The notes under the pieces were generated by a model that was not told the origin of the DNA, ran no database searches, and saw only the letters and a program-made list of their open reading frames with translations. From Meloidogyne chitwoodi (lineage: Eukaryota; Nematoda; Chromadorea; Rhabditida; Meloidogynidae): a stretch of 64,000 nucleotides of DNA. The position numbers were made by a program, and so were the translations under genes. Positions 1-10,600 of the stretch are shown piece after piece. The stretch spans positions 1,674,001 to 1,738,000 of the forward strand of contig JACZZP010000004.1 of assembly GCA_015183035.1 (NCBI GenBank). The letters are read 5' to 3'. The stretch's first letter is position 1, and each line of letters begins with the position of its first letter.

Positions 1-790
1 TGTAATAATTATATTAAGTAAATGAAAAATTTTAAAATAAATTTTTTTTCTAATTTATAAATTTGTTTTGAGACATTTATTTATTTAATAATTTTTAAAT
101 GAAATTTTTTTCAAATTTTTAGATCAAACTAAAATTAAAAATAAAACTTAAAAAGAGTATAAAAATACAAAATTTCAAAATCAAATATAATTTTTTATTA
201 TTATTTTTATTTTAAATATTTTTCTTAAAAAATTTGATTAAATATTTATTTGCAATTTGATAAAAATGTTTGCATTTAAAATGTTAATATATGAGGAGAA
301 GGTATTTAATAATTTCATTTATTATTTTAATTTTATCATTAATTTATAAAATAATTATTATAATTTAATATTATCATTTTCTATTATTTTAATTAAAAAA
401 TCAATTTTATGAAAAATTTTATATTTTAAAATTAAAAAATAATATAAAATTGTCTAAATAAGTACATAATTATTAGAGTTTATTTTAATATAAAAATTGG
501 ATTATAAAATAAATGTTAAACCTCTCAGGATATTTTTTAGTCCGGTTTTTTATAATTTTCTAAAAAAATTATTAAAATATTATTTTATTTTCAATTAAAT
601 ATTTTTATTTGCCCAAACACATTCCCGAAAATCAAAAAATAAGCTTCTTTTCATTTTTATTTTTCACCTTCATTTACTCATTCTCAAATAAATATTTATT
701 ATTATTATTTTGAGTTTCTCATATATTTTAACTCATTCATTCATCATCCGATCATTTTTTCATTTTTACCTATTCAATTATTTTATTTTT
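1..790. other. AT-rich intergenic sequence
   Basis: No coding exon, RNA gene or repeat structure is visible here beyond homopolymer A/T runs. The last about 100 bases may hold the promoter and 5' UTR of the gene that begins at 791. Confidence 0.5.
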
Positions 791-2021
791 ATGGATTTTT
801 TAAATAAAGAAATGACACAACACTTTAACTTCCCAAATTACCAAACATCGCGCATTAATCCAGTTGGATCAATATCCAATCCTTTTACTTTATACAAATC
901 TTGTTGTCTTAGTTTTAATATAAATGTATGTTTTTTATTTAAATATATAAATATATTTATTTATAATAAAAAAAATTAATTTTCAATTTAATAATAATTT
1001 GTAGGAGCTTTTCTCCTCCTCTCATATCAGAGTTATATTTTTATTTTTCAGGATCATGTTAAGCTATGTGGAGTTATTAGCCTTTCATTGTTTCTTTGTC
1101 TTGTTATAATTTCACTTGTAATTTTTGGTATTCTTTCTTTGTTTTATATTTTTACTGGTGCTATTGTTTATATTCTTCTTTTGAAAAGTATTTTTAAAAT
1201 TTCGGAGAAAAAATATGTGGTCATCTATTTATTATTTGAGGTTAAATATTAATTAATAAATTAATTAAAATATTTAAGATTATTCAAATTGGTTTTTATT
1301 TTGCTATGATATCTTATATTTTATTACCTTTAATTTTATTTCAAATTCCAACTCAAAACTGTGAATATATTTCAAATATTTATAATGGAACCAATTGAAA
1401 CAGGAGAAATATGTAGAACAAATACATTAATTGATGGTATATAATTTAATTATATTAAAGAATAATTTAAAATTAAATAATTAAAATTTCAAAATTTATT
1501 TAGATTATATTGAACTTTTATTATTTTTATTACTTCTATCATTGGCTAAAATATATTTTGCGCGTGTTTTTGTTTATTATTATAAATATTTAGTATGGAA
1601 TGAAAAATATAATATTTATTCAGCTCAATATTTTAATGGAAGGTTTTGGAAAATAAAATTATTAAAATTTTAAAAATATTTTAATTTAGTGGTGTTCATA
1701 TTTCAGTAATAGAACAACAACAACAACAACAACATTTATTTCCTTACCCACCTCCTTCTTTTTGGCAAAATTCAATGCCTTCTAATAATTTAAATAATAA
1801 TAATCAACAAAATATTACTAATGGTTTATTTATTTTTTTAATTAATTTTTAGAACTTTTTATTATTTAAATATCCTATAAAATATTAATTTTGAAATTAA
1901 AAAATTATTATTTAAATTATATTTTATTTTTTAATTTTTAGTTGTTACTCTTCCAAATTATGAGCTTTCAAAATTACCTTCTTATAATCATGCTGTAGGC
2001 ATTAATGAAAATAAAATTTAA
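791..2021 (+). CDS. Four-TM LAPTM-like membrane protein, possibly frame-broken
   Basis: Proposed exons are 791-925, 1052-1240, about 1279-1430, about 1504-1640, about 1690-1825 and 1942-2021. The N-terminus is short and Cys-containing (YKSCCLSF). Two hydrophobic segments follow in exon 2, one in exon 3 and one in exon 4. The cytoplasmic tail has a CAA-encoded polyGln run and proline/tyrosine motifs (PYPPPSFW, LPNY, LPSY). Four TMs plus PY-like tail motifs resemble the LAPTM4/5 lysosomal membrane family, where such motifs bind Nedd4-type ubiquitin ligases (family knowledge). An oddity is that exon 3 runs into TGA near 1399, while the only good continuation (from about 1383) is in another frame, and no GT-AG pair joins them. 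It may be a pseudogene, an assembly indel, or unusual splicing. Family assignment is tentative. Confidence 0.5.
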
Positions 2022-2415
2022 GATGAAAAATAAATAAATAAAAATGATTATTTTTTAAAATTTTTGTTATTTTGATAATCAATTTATTTTTTTATAATTA
2101 TTTAAAAAAAAAAATTTATGCCAATTTTTAAAATAGTCCTTAACAAATTATTTTGTGAAATATTTTATTTATGCTAAATTTTGTAAAATTAATGAATTAT
2201 TAATAAAATCTGGAAGCAAAAATAAAATGAAAATGCGTTGCTGAATAAACTTTAAAAATAATGAATTAAACTAAAAAAATTATTTTGCAAAATATATTAA
2301 ATATTTTTAGATTTTTTTTGGAAATAATTTTAGAAATTAAGAAAAAAAGAATTCTTATATAAAGTTAACAAAAATAATAAATTTTAAATTAAAAATTAAT
2401 AAAAAATTTAAAAAA
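2022..2415. other. Intergenic spacer before the cellulase
   Basis: AT-rich with no open exon or RNA gene seen. It must hold the 3' end of the upstream gene and the promoter of the GH5 gene. No specific element could be identified. Confidence 0.4.
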
Positions 2416-4373
2416 ATGCCTTTCAAATTTAAAAATAATTATTTTAATAATTTATTTAATTTTTATAAAATTTTAATAATTATTTTTTTATTAAATAATA
2501 TTTTTATTTATTCTTTACCTTTTGGTAAATTATCTGTTAAAAATGGAAAATTATTAAGTGAATGGGGAAAATGGGCACAATTAAGAGGAATGTCTTTATT
2601 TCATAGTCAATTAAATGAAGGTTCTATTTTTTATAATGAAGAAACTATTTATGCTTTAAAATGTAATTGGCATGTTAATATTGTATGTTTTTATTTAATT
2701 AATTTAATTTAAATATATAAAATAAAACAATTTTAAAAAATAAATATATAAGTATTTATAGAGATTTTATTTAAAAAAATAAATTAAAATATTTATGAAA
2801 TAAAACAATATTAAGATTTTCCTAAAGTGTTTAAACAAAATTTAAAATTTATGTATTTTTTTATTAATTAATTAATGAAAGAAAGAAAGAAAAAGAATTC
2901 CGCAATTTATTATGTTTAAATTATTTTAAAGAAATCAGAAAAATAATTTAAAAAAATTAAATATAAACATTTTTATATATTTTTAGAATATTTCTTTTGT
3001 TATAAATAATTATTTAATTTATAGGTTCGTGCTTGTTTAGGTGTTATGAATTATAATAATGGTGGCTATTTTAAAAATAAAGAATTAGAAAAATCTAAAA
3101 TTAGAACAGTTGTAAAAGCTGCAATTAAACATAATATTTATGTTATTATTGATTTTCATTATACTGGAGATGATTTATTTATAAAAGATGCTTATGATTT
3201 TTTTAAAGAAATGTCTTCTGAATATAAAGGAATAGCAAATGTTCTTTATGAAATTCATAATGAAGTTATTAAAGATTCTTGGCAAGAGTTGGTTAAATAT
3301 CATGAAATAATTATTAAGGTATTTTTTATATTTTAATTAATATATTTTAAAAATAACATTTAAATTATTTTAAAAATATTTTCCTTCCTGAATCTCCCTT
3401 TAAAAAAATAATTAAATTTTATTATAAAACTCTCATAAATTTGTAAAAAATTAAAAATTAATAACTAATAATAAAGATAAATTTTCTAAAAAATTATATA
3501 TTTAGAAATAATCTTTGCCTAATTTAATTTTTTAAATTAAATTAAATAATCTAAATATAATAATATATAATAATTTTTTAATTTTTAGGCAATTCGGTCA
3601 AATGATAAAAATGCTATAATACTTTGTACTACTCCTTTTTATGATCAACATATTAATGAAGTTATTAAAAATCCAATTAGAGAACAATATAATTCTAATA
3701 TAATGTTTTAATTAAATTATTATTTAATAAAATTAATTAATTAAAAATATTAGGTATTCTCTTCATTTTTATTCTGGAGAACCTTCTAGTCATTTATTGA
3801 GAAGAAATGTTTTAATGGCTTTAAAAAGTATTCCATTATTTGTTACAGAATATGGATTATCTACAGGAAATGGAGATGGCCAAATAAATAAAGAAGAAAC
3901 TATAAAATGGTAAAAATTATTTTTAATTTAATTAAAATGAATTCTTTTAAAATAATGTAATAAAACAAGAAATATAAAGATAAGTATTTTATGAAGAGTT
4001 TCCAAAATATAAAGGAAAAAGGATTGTGAAAAATATAAAAATCGGTCAATTGGAGAGGAAATATAATAATGAGAAATTTAATTATAATTAAATATATAAA
4101 AATTAAAATATTTTAAGGTGGCAAATGTTGGATGAATTTAGTATTTCTTATATTAATTGGGCATTAAGTAATAAAAGAGAAAGTAGTGCTGCAATAAAAT
4201 CAGGATATAATTCAAAAAGTCTTTGGTTAAATTCTGCTTTAACTGAATCTGGTATAATTGTTAAAACAATGTTATATGAAAAACAACCATTGCCTTATGG
4301 ATGTCCAAGATGGGAAAATTTTATTATTGAAAATTTTATTTATAAAAATTTTTCTTCAACAAATGTTTATTAA
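2416..4373 (+). CDS. Secreted GH5 beta-1,4-endoglucanase (cellulase)
   Basis: Exons 2416-2682, 3025-3318, 3589-3704, 3754-3909 and 4118-4373 join in frame to 362 residues. Residues 1-34 form a signal peptide (positive start, long hydrophobic stretch), so the enzyme is probably secreted. The GH5 fold residues are all visible: Arg91 (VRA), His134 (DFH), Asn168-Glu169 (YEIHNE, acid/base), His230-Tyr232 (LHFY), Glu258 (FVTEYG, nucleophile) and the Trp of NWALS. Such enzymes in root-knot and cyst nematodes cut plant cell-wall cellulose and were acquired from bacteria (established for the family). No carbohydrate-binding module follows the catalytic domain. Divergent points are HNEV where FNEP is usual and DFHYTGDD where WHSH is usual, so activity or substrate may differ. 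The four introns show it is a nematode gene and not contamination. Confidence 0.9.
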
Positions 4374-4890
4374 TTAAATTTATTTATAATTTTATATTAA
4401 AATAAAATAAATATTATTTTTAATTTTTTTAAAATTATTCTCCCCTTATTGTTAAAAAACGTCATTAATAAAGATTTTCACATTTTAAAAATTAATTTAA
4501 AATATAAGTTTAATACAAATAATAATAATAATATTAAATACAAAATTTTAATTATTTAATTTTATTTTTACCTTTTTTACTTAAACTAATCCTCATTAAA
4601 ATTGTTTATTTATTAAATTTTAAAGCAGCGTCTTTCCTATGGTAAAATTATTTTAAAAATATATCTAAGAAATTTTACATTTATTTTAATTATCCAATAA
4701 ATATAATAACGTTTTTCACTTTAAATTATTAATAATTAGTTATTTTTAATTTTTAATAATCAAAAAGGTAATTAATTTATAGTTAATTTTTCTTTTTCTA
4801 TCCCCTACCTTAATTTGAATAGTTTTTCTTTTTTTTTTGAAAATTCTACATATAATACATATAACAAATAAATTAAATATTATATTAAAA
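4374..4890. other. Intergenic spacer
   Basis: AT-rich sequence between the cellulase stop and the receptor start. No ORF, repeat or RNA gene is seen. Confidence 0.4.
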
Positions 4891-5685
4891 ATGGCTATTA
4901 TTCCATATAATTCATCTACTGATTTGGTGATAAAAATAATATTTAATTTAATAAACTAATTTAAAGTGGTATATGTATTTTAATAACAAAAGTTCAATTA
5001 TTTTAATTGAAATGTATGGAATTCGTTCAATTATTGCTTTTATTTCAATTATATTTAATTTATCAATTGTTTATATTACTATTAAAAATAAGTATATTTT
5101 AAATAATTTATTAAAATAATTAAATTATAAAAAATTACTTAAAATAAATTTAACTAAATTTTTTGAAAAATATTTTTTATTTATAATAAAATAATTAAAT
5201 ATTCAACTAATTTAATTTAATAAAAACAGATCATTACATAGTTCCTGTAATATTCTTATAGCATTGGAAAGTTTTTTTGGAATTTTATTAAATGCTAATT
5301 ATTTTGTTAGCTTTATTTTAGCATTAATTGGATATCCATTTATTAAATATATTTATTGTTTTTGGATACAAATTATATCAATTCTTACAGGTAATAATGC
5401 ACAAATTACTATGGTTTTGACAGGATTTGATCGATTATTTGCTGTTAAAATGCCTATATGGTATGTTTATAGTTTAATGCTGATTAAATTAAAAAGAAAA
5501 CAACAATATTAAATAATAACAATATTTAAATAAATTTTAAAATATTTAGGTATTATAAGCGAGATAGAACACTTTATATGTTGACAGTAATAATAATTCT
5601 AATTATTTATGCTAGTTATCAATTATTTCTTGATTTAAATGTTTTAGCAGATACTGACGGAGAAACGTAATTTTTTTTAATTTTA

Positions 5686-5764
5686 GGTACTTGTACCCTT
5701 ATAGCAACCAATCCTTCTTCAATGCCGCTCCTTTTTCCTGTGCTGAAAAAATACTTTAGACTGC
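5686..5764 (+). repeat. Left terminal inverted repeat of the outer DNA transposon
   Basis: About 79 bp running from GGTACTTGTACCC to TTTAGACTGC. It matches the reverse complement of 17384-17463 with about five or six differences. Confidence 0.85.
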
Positions 5765-5956
5765 CTGCAGGCCAGTTGACCGCGGCCCAGTTGACCGCAG
5801 CCCAGTTGACCGCAGGTCCAAGGCCGCTCTTCTATCAATCCTAGCATAAAACATAAGAAACATCCTCTACCCCAATTAATCACTGAATTAATTATTTTGT
5901 TGTAATTTGCGCCGTAGAATAACGCATGTATCAAAAGCCAACGAGAGATTGGCTCC

Positions 5957-6985
5957 CAAATGAAGAAGTCATAAAACACTCCCAATAGAGCCAAGTTTGA
6001 CTTTCCAGCAAACTACGATCCTTCATAACTTTGTTCATAATCGTTTAATCAAGACGATTTTGGTCTCATTCGATAGGTCTCGAAGAGCTCTTTCGAATGA
6101 GCTAACATACACATATTTACTTTTTTTCTCCAAAATGAGCTTGGACCTCCATATGGTTTTGCAAGTTTCAGGATCTGTAACTCGGCGAGTACTTATCTTC
6201 GTTAAGAAATTCTTATATATTTGTGCTCAGCACTACGAGAGGAATCGAATGACATGTATTACATGTTCTGAGCTCGGACCCCATATACTAAAGCGACCCC
6301 TAAATTTTTACTCAACATTAAAATTATGCGATATTCCCCGTATATAATATCCATTGCTGCGGCAAACTGGGCCTGCGGTCAACTGGGGTCAACTGGGCTG
6401 CGGTCAACTGGGGTGTACCCGATTGGGGAGCAGGCCAGTTGACCGCAAGGCCGGTTTACCGCCGGGCTATAACTTATTTTATATTTACCAAAAATTTTCG
6501 ACCCAAACATGGTTCGACTCAGCTCGACGAGCTGAGTCGAATGACACTAAGATCTCTATTATATGACAATTATAAACAGAGTTATAGCCCTGCGGTAAAC
6601 CGGCCTTGCGGTCAACTGGGGTGTACCCACCCGATTGATATTGCCCCAAGAAAACTGATGTGTAAAGGCGTGTTATATTTGATTTTATGTCTACGTTTCA
6701 ATCTCAATTAGGAGTGTTTTATTACTTCTCCATTTTTGCCCATGGCCAGTTAATTGTGGCACAAAATGGATCTATTCATTGAAATTTACGTTCTAATATG
6801 TGTTAGTTATTTTATCGGATGGTGTTTTTTGATCAATGGAAATTATACATTAGAGTAAATTCAATGAATAGATCTATTTTTGTGCCAACAACACCAGCCA
6901 TAGGCCCAAAAATGAAGAAGTAATAAAACACTCCCAATAGATCCAAATTGACGTTTTTCCAGCAAACTTCAATCTTTAATAACTT
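5957..6985. repeat. Internal direct and inverted repeats of the outer transposon
   Basis: A segment of about 75 bp containing ATGAAGAAGT, ATAAAACACTCCCAATAG and CCAGCAAAC occurs at about 5957-6034 and again at about 6905-6985 in direct orientation. Its reverse complement (GGAGTGTTTTATTACTTC) lies at about 6711-6728, so 6711-6940 forms a long hairpin with arms around a loop of about 150 bp. This pattern suggests smaller elements inserted one inside another. Confidence 0.6.
6431..6622. repeat. Palindromic MITE-like repeat, about 190 bp
   Basis: The arms at 6431-6476 and 6579-6622 are inverted copies built on the words CAGTTGACCGCA, GGCCGGTTTACCGC and GGGCTATAAC. Between them, 6515-6543 is a near-perfect 29-bp palindrome centred on CAGCTCGACGAGCTG. 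Further copies of the word CAGTTGACCGC stand at about 5773-5816, and its reverse complement occurs several times at about 6376-6412. It is non-coding. Confidence 0.7.
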
Positions 6986-6996
6986 TTCTTAATATC

Positions 6997-7253
6997 TGTC
7001 ATCAAATATGACGAATTTATGAATAATATAAAATAATTTAAAATAGAAAATAAAAGAATATTTTAACTTTACGCCCATTTTTTACTTGCTTTTAAAGAAT
7101 CAACTTTACGTTAGTTAGCTCATTCTTTTTCACATTTCCTTTTTACCTTTTTTCTTGTTTTTTCTCGTAATAAATATAATATTTGTTAGAAGAAGGTATA
7201 ATATATAGGAAATAGTAAATAAAAGTTGGTTAAATTAACGGGGACTAACCACA
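6997..7253 (+). repeat. 5' LTR of BEL/Pao element
   Basis: 257 bp, beginning TGTCATCAAATATGACG and ending GGGGACTAACCACA. It is identical to the 3' LTR except for two missing A residues near its end (TTAAATTAACGG against TTAAAAATTAACGG). It should contain the promoter for the element's transcript. Confidence 0.95.
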
Positions 7254-7617
7254 TGGTGCCACGACCCTTATAATTTAAAAAAAAAAGTTTTTTTGTTTAA
7301 GGGAACAAACCTTTTTTTAATATTATACAGTTCAAGGGAACGTGTATAAATCGAGAGTTTTTTCAGTGTTCAAAGGAGGGAATAAAAAGTTTTTATTGTT
7401 CAAGGGAACAAAGTTAAAAAAAAAAAAAATATATTTTAGTTTTGTTCAAGGGAACAAAAAGGTGTTATTACATAATATTATTCGAGGGAACAATTAAAAA
7501 TTTTTTTTTATTTACTCCAATAAGGGAGGTTTTTGGTTTCAAATATTTATTTTGTTGGAATATTAATAAAGTATAAAAAAAAAAATATATATAATAATTA
7601 GTTAAAATAAAAAAAAA
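7254..7617 (+). promoter_or_regulatory. BEL/Pao leader: primer-binding site and repeated leader motifs
   Basis: Immediately after the 5' LTR, TGGTGCCACGACCC starts with the TGG expected for pairing with a tRNA 3' CCA end, so it is the probable primer-binding site; the tRNA was not identified. The untranslated leader then repeats the word GTTCAAGGGAACAA five or six times (near 7297, 7330, 7368, 7399, 7444 and 7479) with small changes. Their role is unknown; RNA packaging or translation control is possible. The main ORF begins at the first ATG of that frame, 7618. Confidence 0.65.
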
Positions 7618-10600
7618 ATGTCTGGAATAATAAGACAATCAATGACACCTGCTATTACGCGTTTAAGACAATATATAGATGAAATTCGCCCCGTTCTAGA
7701 CGCTCAAGAGCGTACTGCAGAAGGAATGGATTTGTTAAGAAAAATGTTAGTCAAAATAAGACGTACAATTATTCGGTTAGAAGAAAAAGCCAATCAATGG
7801 CAAGAGTATATTCGAGGTCTTCCCGCTGATGAGCAAGGAGCGGAAGAACAAATCCAGGCTGGTTTTTCTACTGGAGGACATCATTATGCAGAATGGATAG
7901 ATAATGCGCATGAAATTATTGCGGATATTGAAATTTTATTGGCTAATGAATCAGATGATGGGAGTACGCAATCAGACCTCTCAATTGAATTAGGGGTTGA
8001 TCAAAATAGAGTTAATGAGTTAAGGAGGCAGCAATTGCCAAAAAATGAACCACAAGGTCGGGAAAATTATTTTATACCTACTCATTTACCCAGAACAAGG
8101 TTAGCTGAATTTTATGGTGATCCATTAGTTTGGCCAGAATTTTGGCAATCTTTTAGTCGTACAGTTGATAGCTTAGAAATGGATCCAGGATTAAAAGCTC
8201 ACTATCTAATTCAATGTCTTAGAGGTAAAGCCAAGAGAGCAGTTATGGGATATAGGCCAATTGCTGAACATTATCAACCGCTCAAGGATGCTTTGAAGCG
8301 CCAATTTGGTAATGAAAAGGCCATAAGAGATACATTGCATGCCGAATTGATTAGTCTTCCAATGGCTAATGAATCAGTTTATTCTCTTCGCTCATACTTG
8401 GAAGAAGTAGAAAGAATTTGTAGATCCCTTATGGCGATGGGGAAGGTTGAAGATGAATCAATTGTCATGATGGCAATTAAAAATAAATTACCTAAAAATA
8501 TTATTTTAGAATTATTAAAAAAGGAAAAAGAGCAAAATATAAGTTGGAATGTTGAAAAATTAAGAAAGGGTTTAGAAGAAGTCGTTACTCTTAGAGAAGA
8601 AGCGCAAAGATGTGTACAGTCATTTTCTAAAAATATTAATAATCAATATAAACCTGGTAATAATTGGAATAATAATAATAGAGGTTTCAATAATAAAAGA
8701 AATAATTTTAGAAAAGAAAATTTTGAAAGAGTTTTTACAGTACAAGCTGGAGACGGTAGAAATAAGAATTTTAGAAAATTTGAAATTTCGTGTTATTTTT
8801 GTCAAGGAACACATCACGCAGAAAAATGTGAAAAAATTAAAGCAATATATCTTAGGACAAAAAGTTTATCAGAGCAGAATCGATGTTTTCTTTGCTTAAA
8901 GAAAGGACACGCAATAACTCATTGTGGATTAAAAATCGATTGTAGTATTTGTAGAGGGCGTCATAATAAAGTAATTTGTCCTAAATTATATAAAAGAGAT
9001 GAAAGGGAATTTAAAAAGGTTGAACAAGTGAATCAAATAGAGTCCACGGATCATGTACTCACTATAGTGGAAAAACCTAAGGAAGTAATTTTAATGCAAT
9101 GTAATATGATATTAAATAATGAAATTAACAATAAAAAATGTAATTCAATTGGTTTATTTGATTCGGGAGCAACCATTAATTTCATCACAGAAGAAAAAGT
9201 AAAGGAATTAAAGTTAAAAAAGATAGGAAAAAATGAACTTGGAATACTTCCATTTTCACATAAAGAGCCTATTCGTTTTAACACCTCTCGTTTTCTTGTA
9301 GAAATTCTTCTTGAAAATGGGGGCATAGAAAAAATTATTGCATATGAAATTAAAAAAGACATGATGCCAAATATAAAATGTGCAAATTTAGAAAATGGAA
9401 AAATACGCACATTAGAAAAGGTCCCAGATATTTTAATTAGCATAAGACATTTTTGGAAATTTTTTATAAGTTTAGTTCCTTTGTCAGAAAATTTATTTAA
9501 GGTTAACACTTCAATTGGCCCAATCATTTGTGGTGAATTAGGAAATGAATTAAACAATGTTTTGTCTAATAAGAAAGTTTTTTACGAAATTCCAATATTA
9601 AATATTAATTCAAAAGAGGAAGAAATGAATAATTTTTGGAGTTTAGAAACATTAGGCGTAAAAGATGATCCAACGAGTAAGGATGACCTGGTTGCAATGG
9701 AATTTTTTAATAAGACTATTAAGCGTGCTGAAAATGGTCGATATATTGTGAAATGGCCATGGAAAGAAGAAAAGGATAAATTACCTTCTAATTTTTCTTT
9801 GGCTTATAGACGATTTTTGGGTTTAATTGAAAGACTTAAAAAGAACCCCGAATTACTTGAAGAGTATGAAAAAATAATTGAAAATGATATAAAGAGAGGA
9901 GTGTTAGAAAATGCTGACAGAAATAAAGGAACAGTCGAGCATTTCCTTCCACACCACCCGGTTATCACAACTAAAAAGACAAGGATTGTGTATGACGCAT
10001 CCGCAAAAATAAAAGGTGGAAGAAGCTTAAACGAGCTGCTTTACAGAGGCCCCATTATAATGCCTGAATTAGCTGGAATGTTGATAAGATTTAGAATACC
10101 GAAAATAGCTATTTGGGCTGACATAGAAAAAGCCTTTCATTGTTTAGAACTTGACCCGGAGGATCGGGAAGTTTTAAAATTAATCTGGTTAAAAAATACT
10201 AAAAAACCAATTTCTTCAGAAAATATAAAATATTTGCGTTTTTCTAAGGTCCCATTTGGAGTTATATCAAGCCCTTTTCTTTTATCTGCAACTGTAAGGC
10301 ATCACTTAGAATCAATGGATGATCCTCTGGCTCAAATGGTTAAAAATAATTCATATGTGGATAATATATTAATTTGTGTAGAATCTAAAGAAGAAGCCTT
10401 GGAGGCATATATTAAGCTTAAAAATATTTTTAAAACAGCACAAATGAATTTGCGTGAATTTATTTCAAATTGCATAGAATTTAATAAAGAAATTCCAATA
10501 GAAGACCGGTTAGAGAAAGATAAGCTAAAAATATTAGGTATCCCATGGAATATAGAAACGGATAAAATATCAGTAAATTTTCCCGAAATTGAAAGTAATG

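Noticed and set aside
2416..4373. Bacterial contamination as source of the cellulase
   Set aside because: Four introns with nematode-type borders and the host base composition show a resident gene.
5719..6711. ORFs of 70-116 codons in the outer transposon
   Set aside because: They consist of repeat words (for example CGQLGCGQLG from CAGTTGACCGC copies) and lack any transposase motif.
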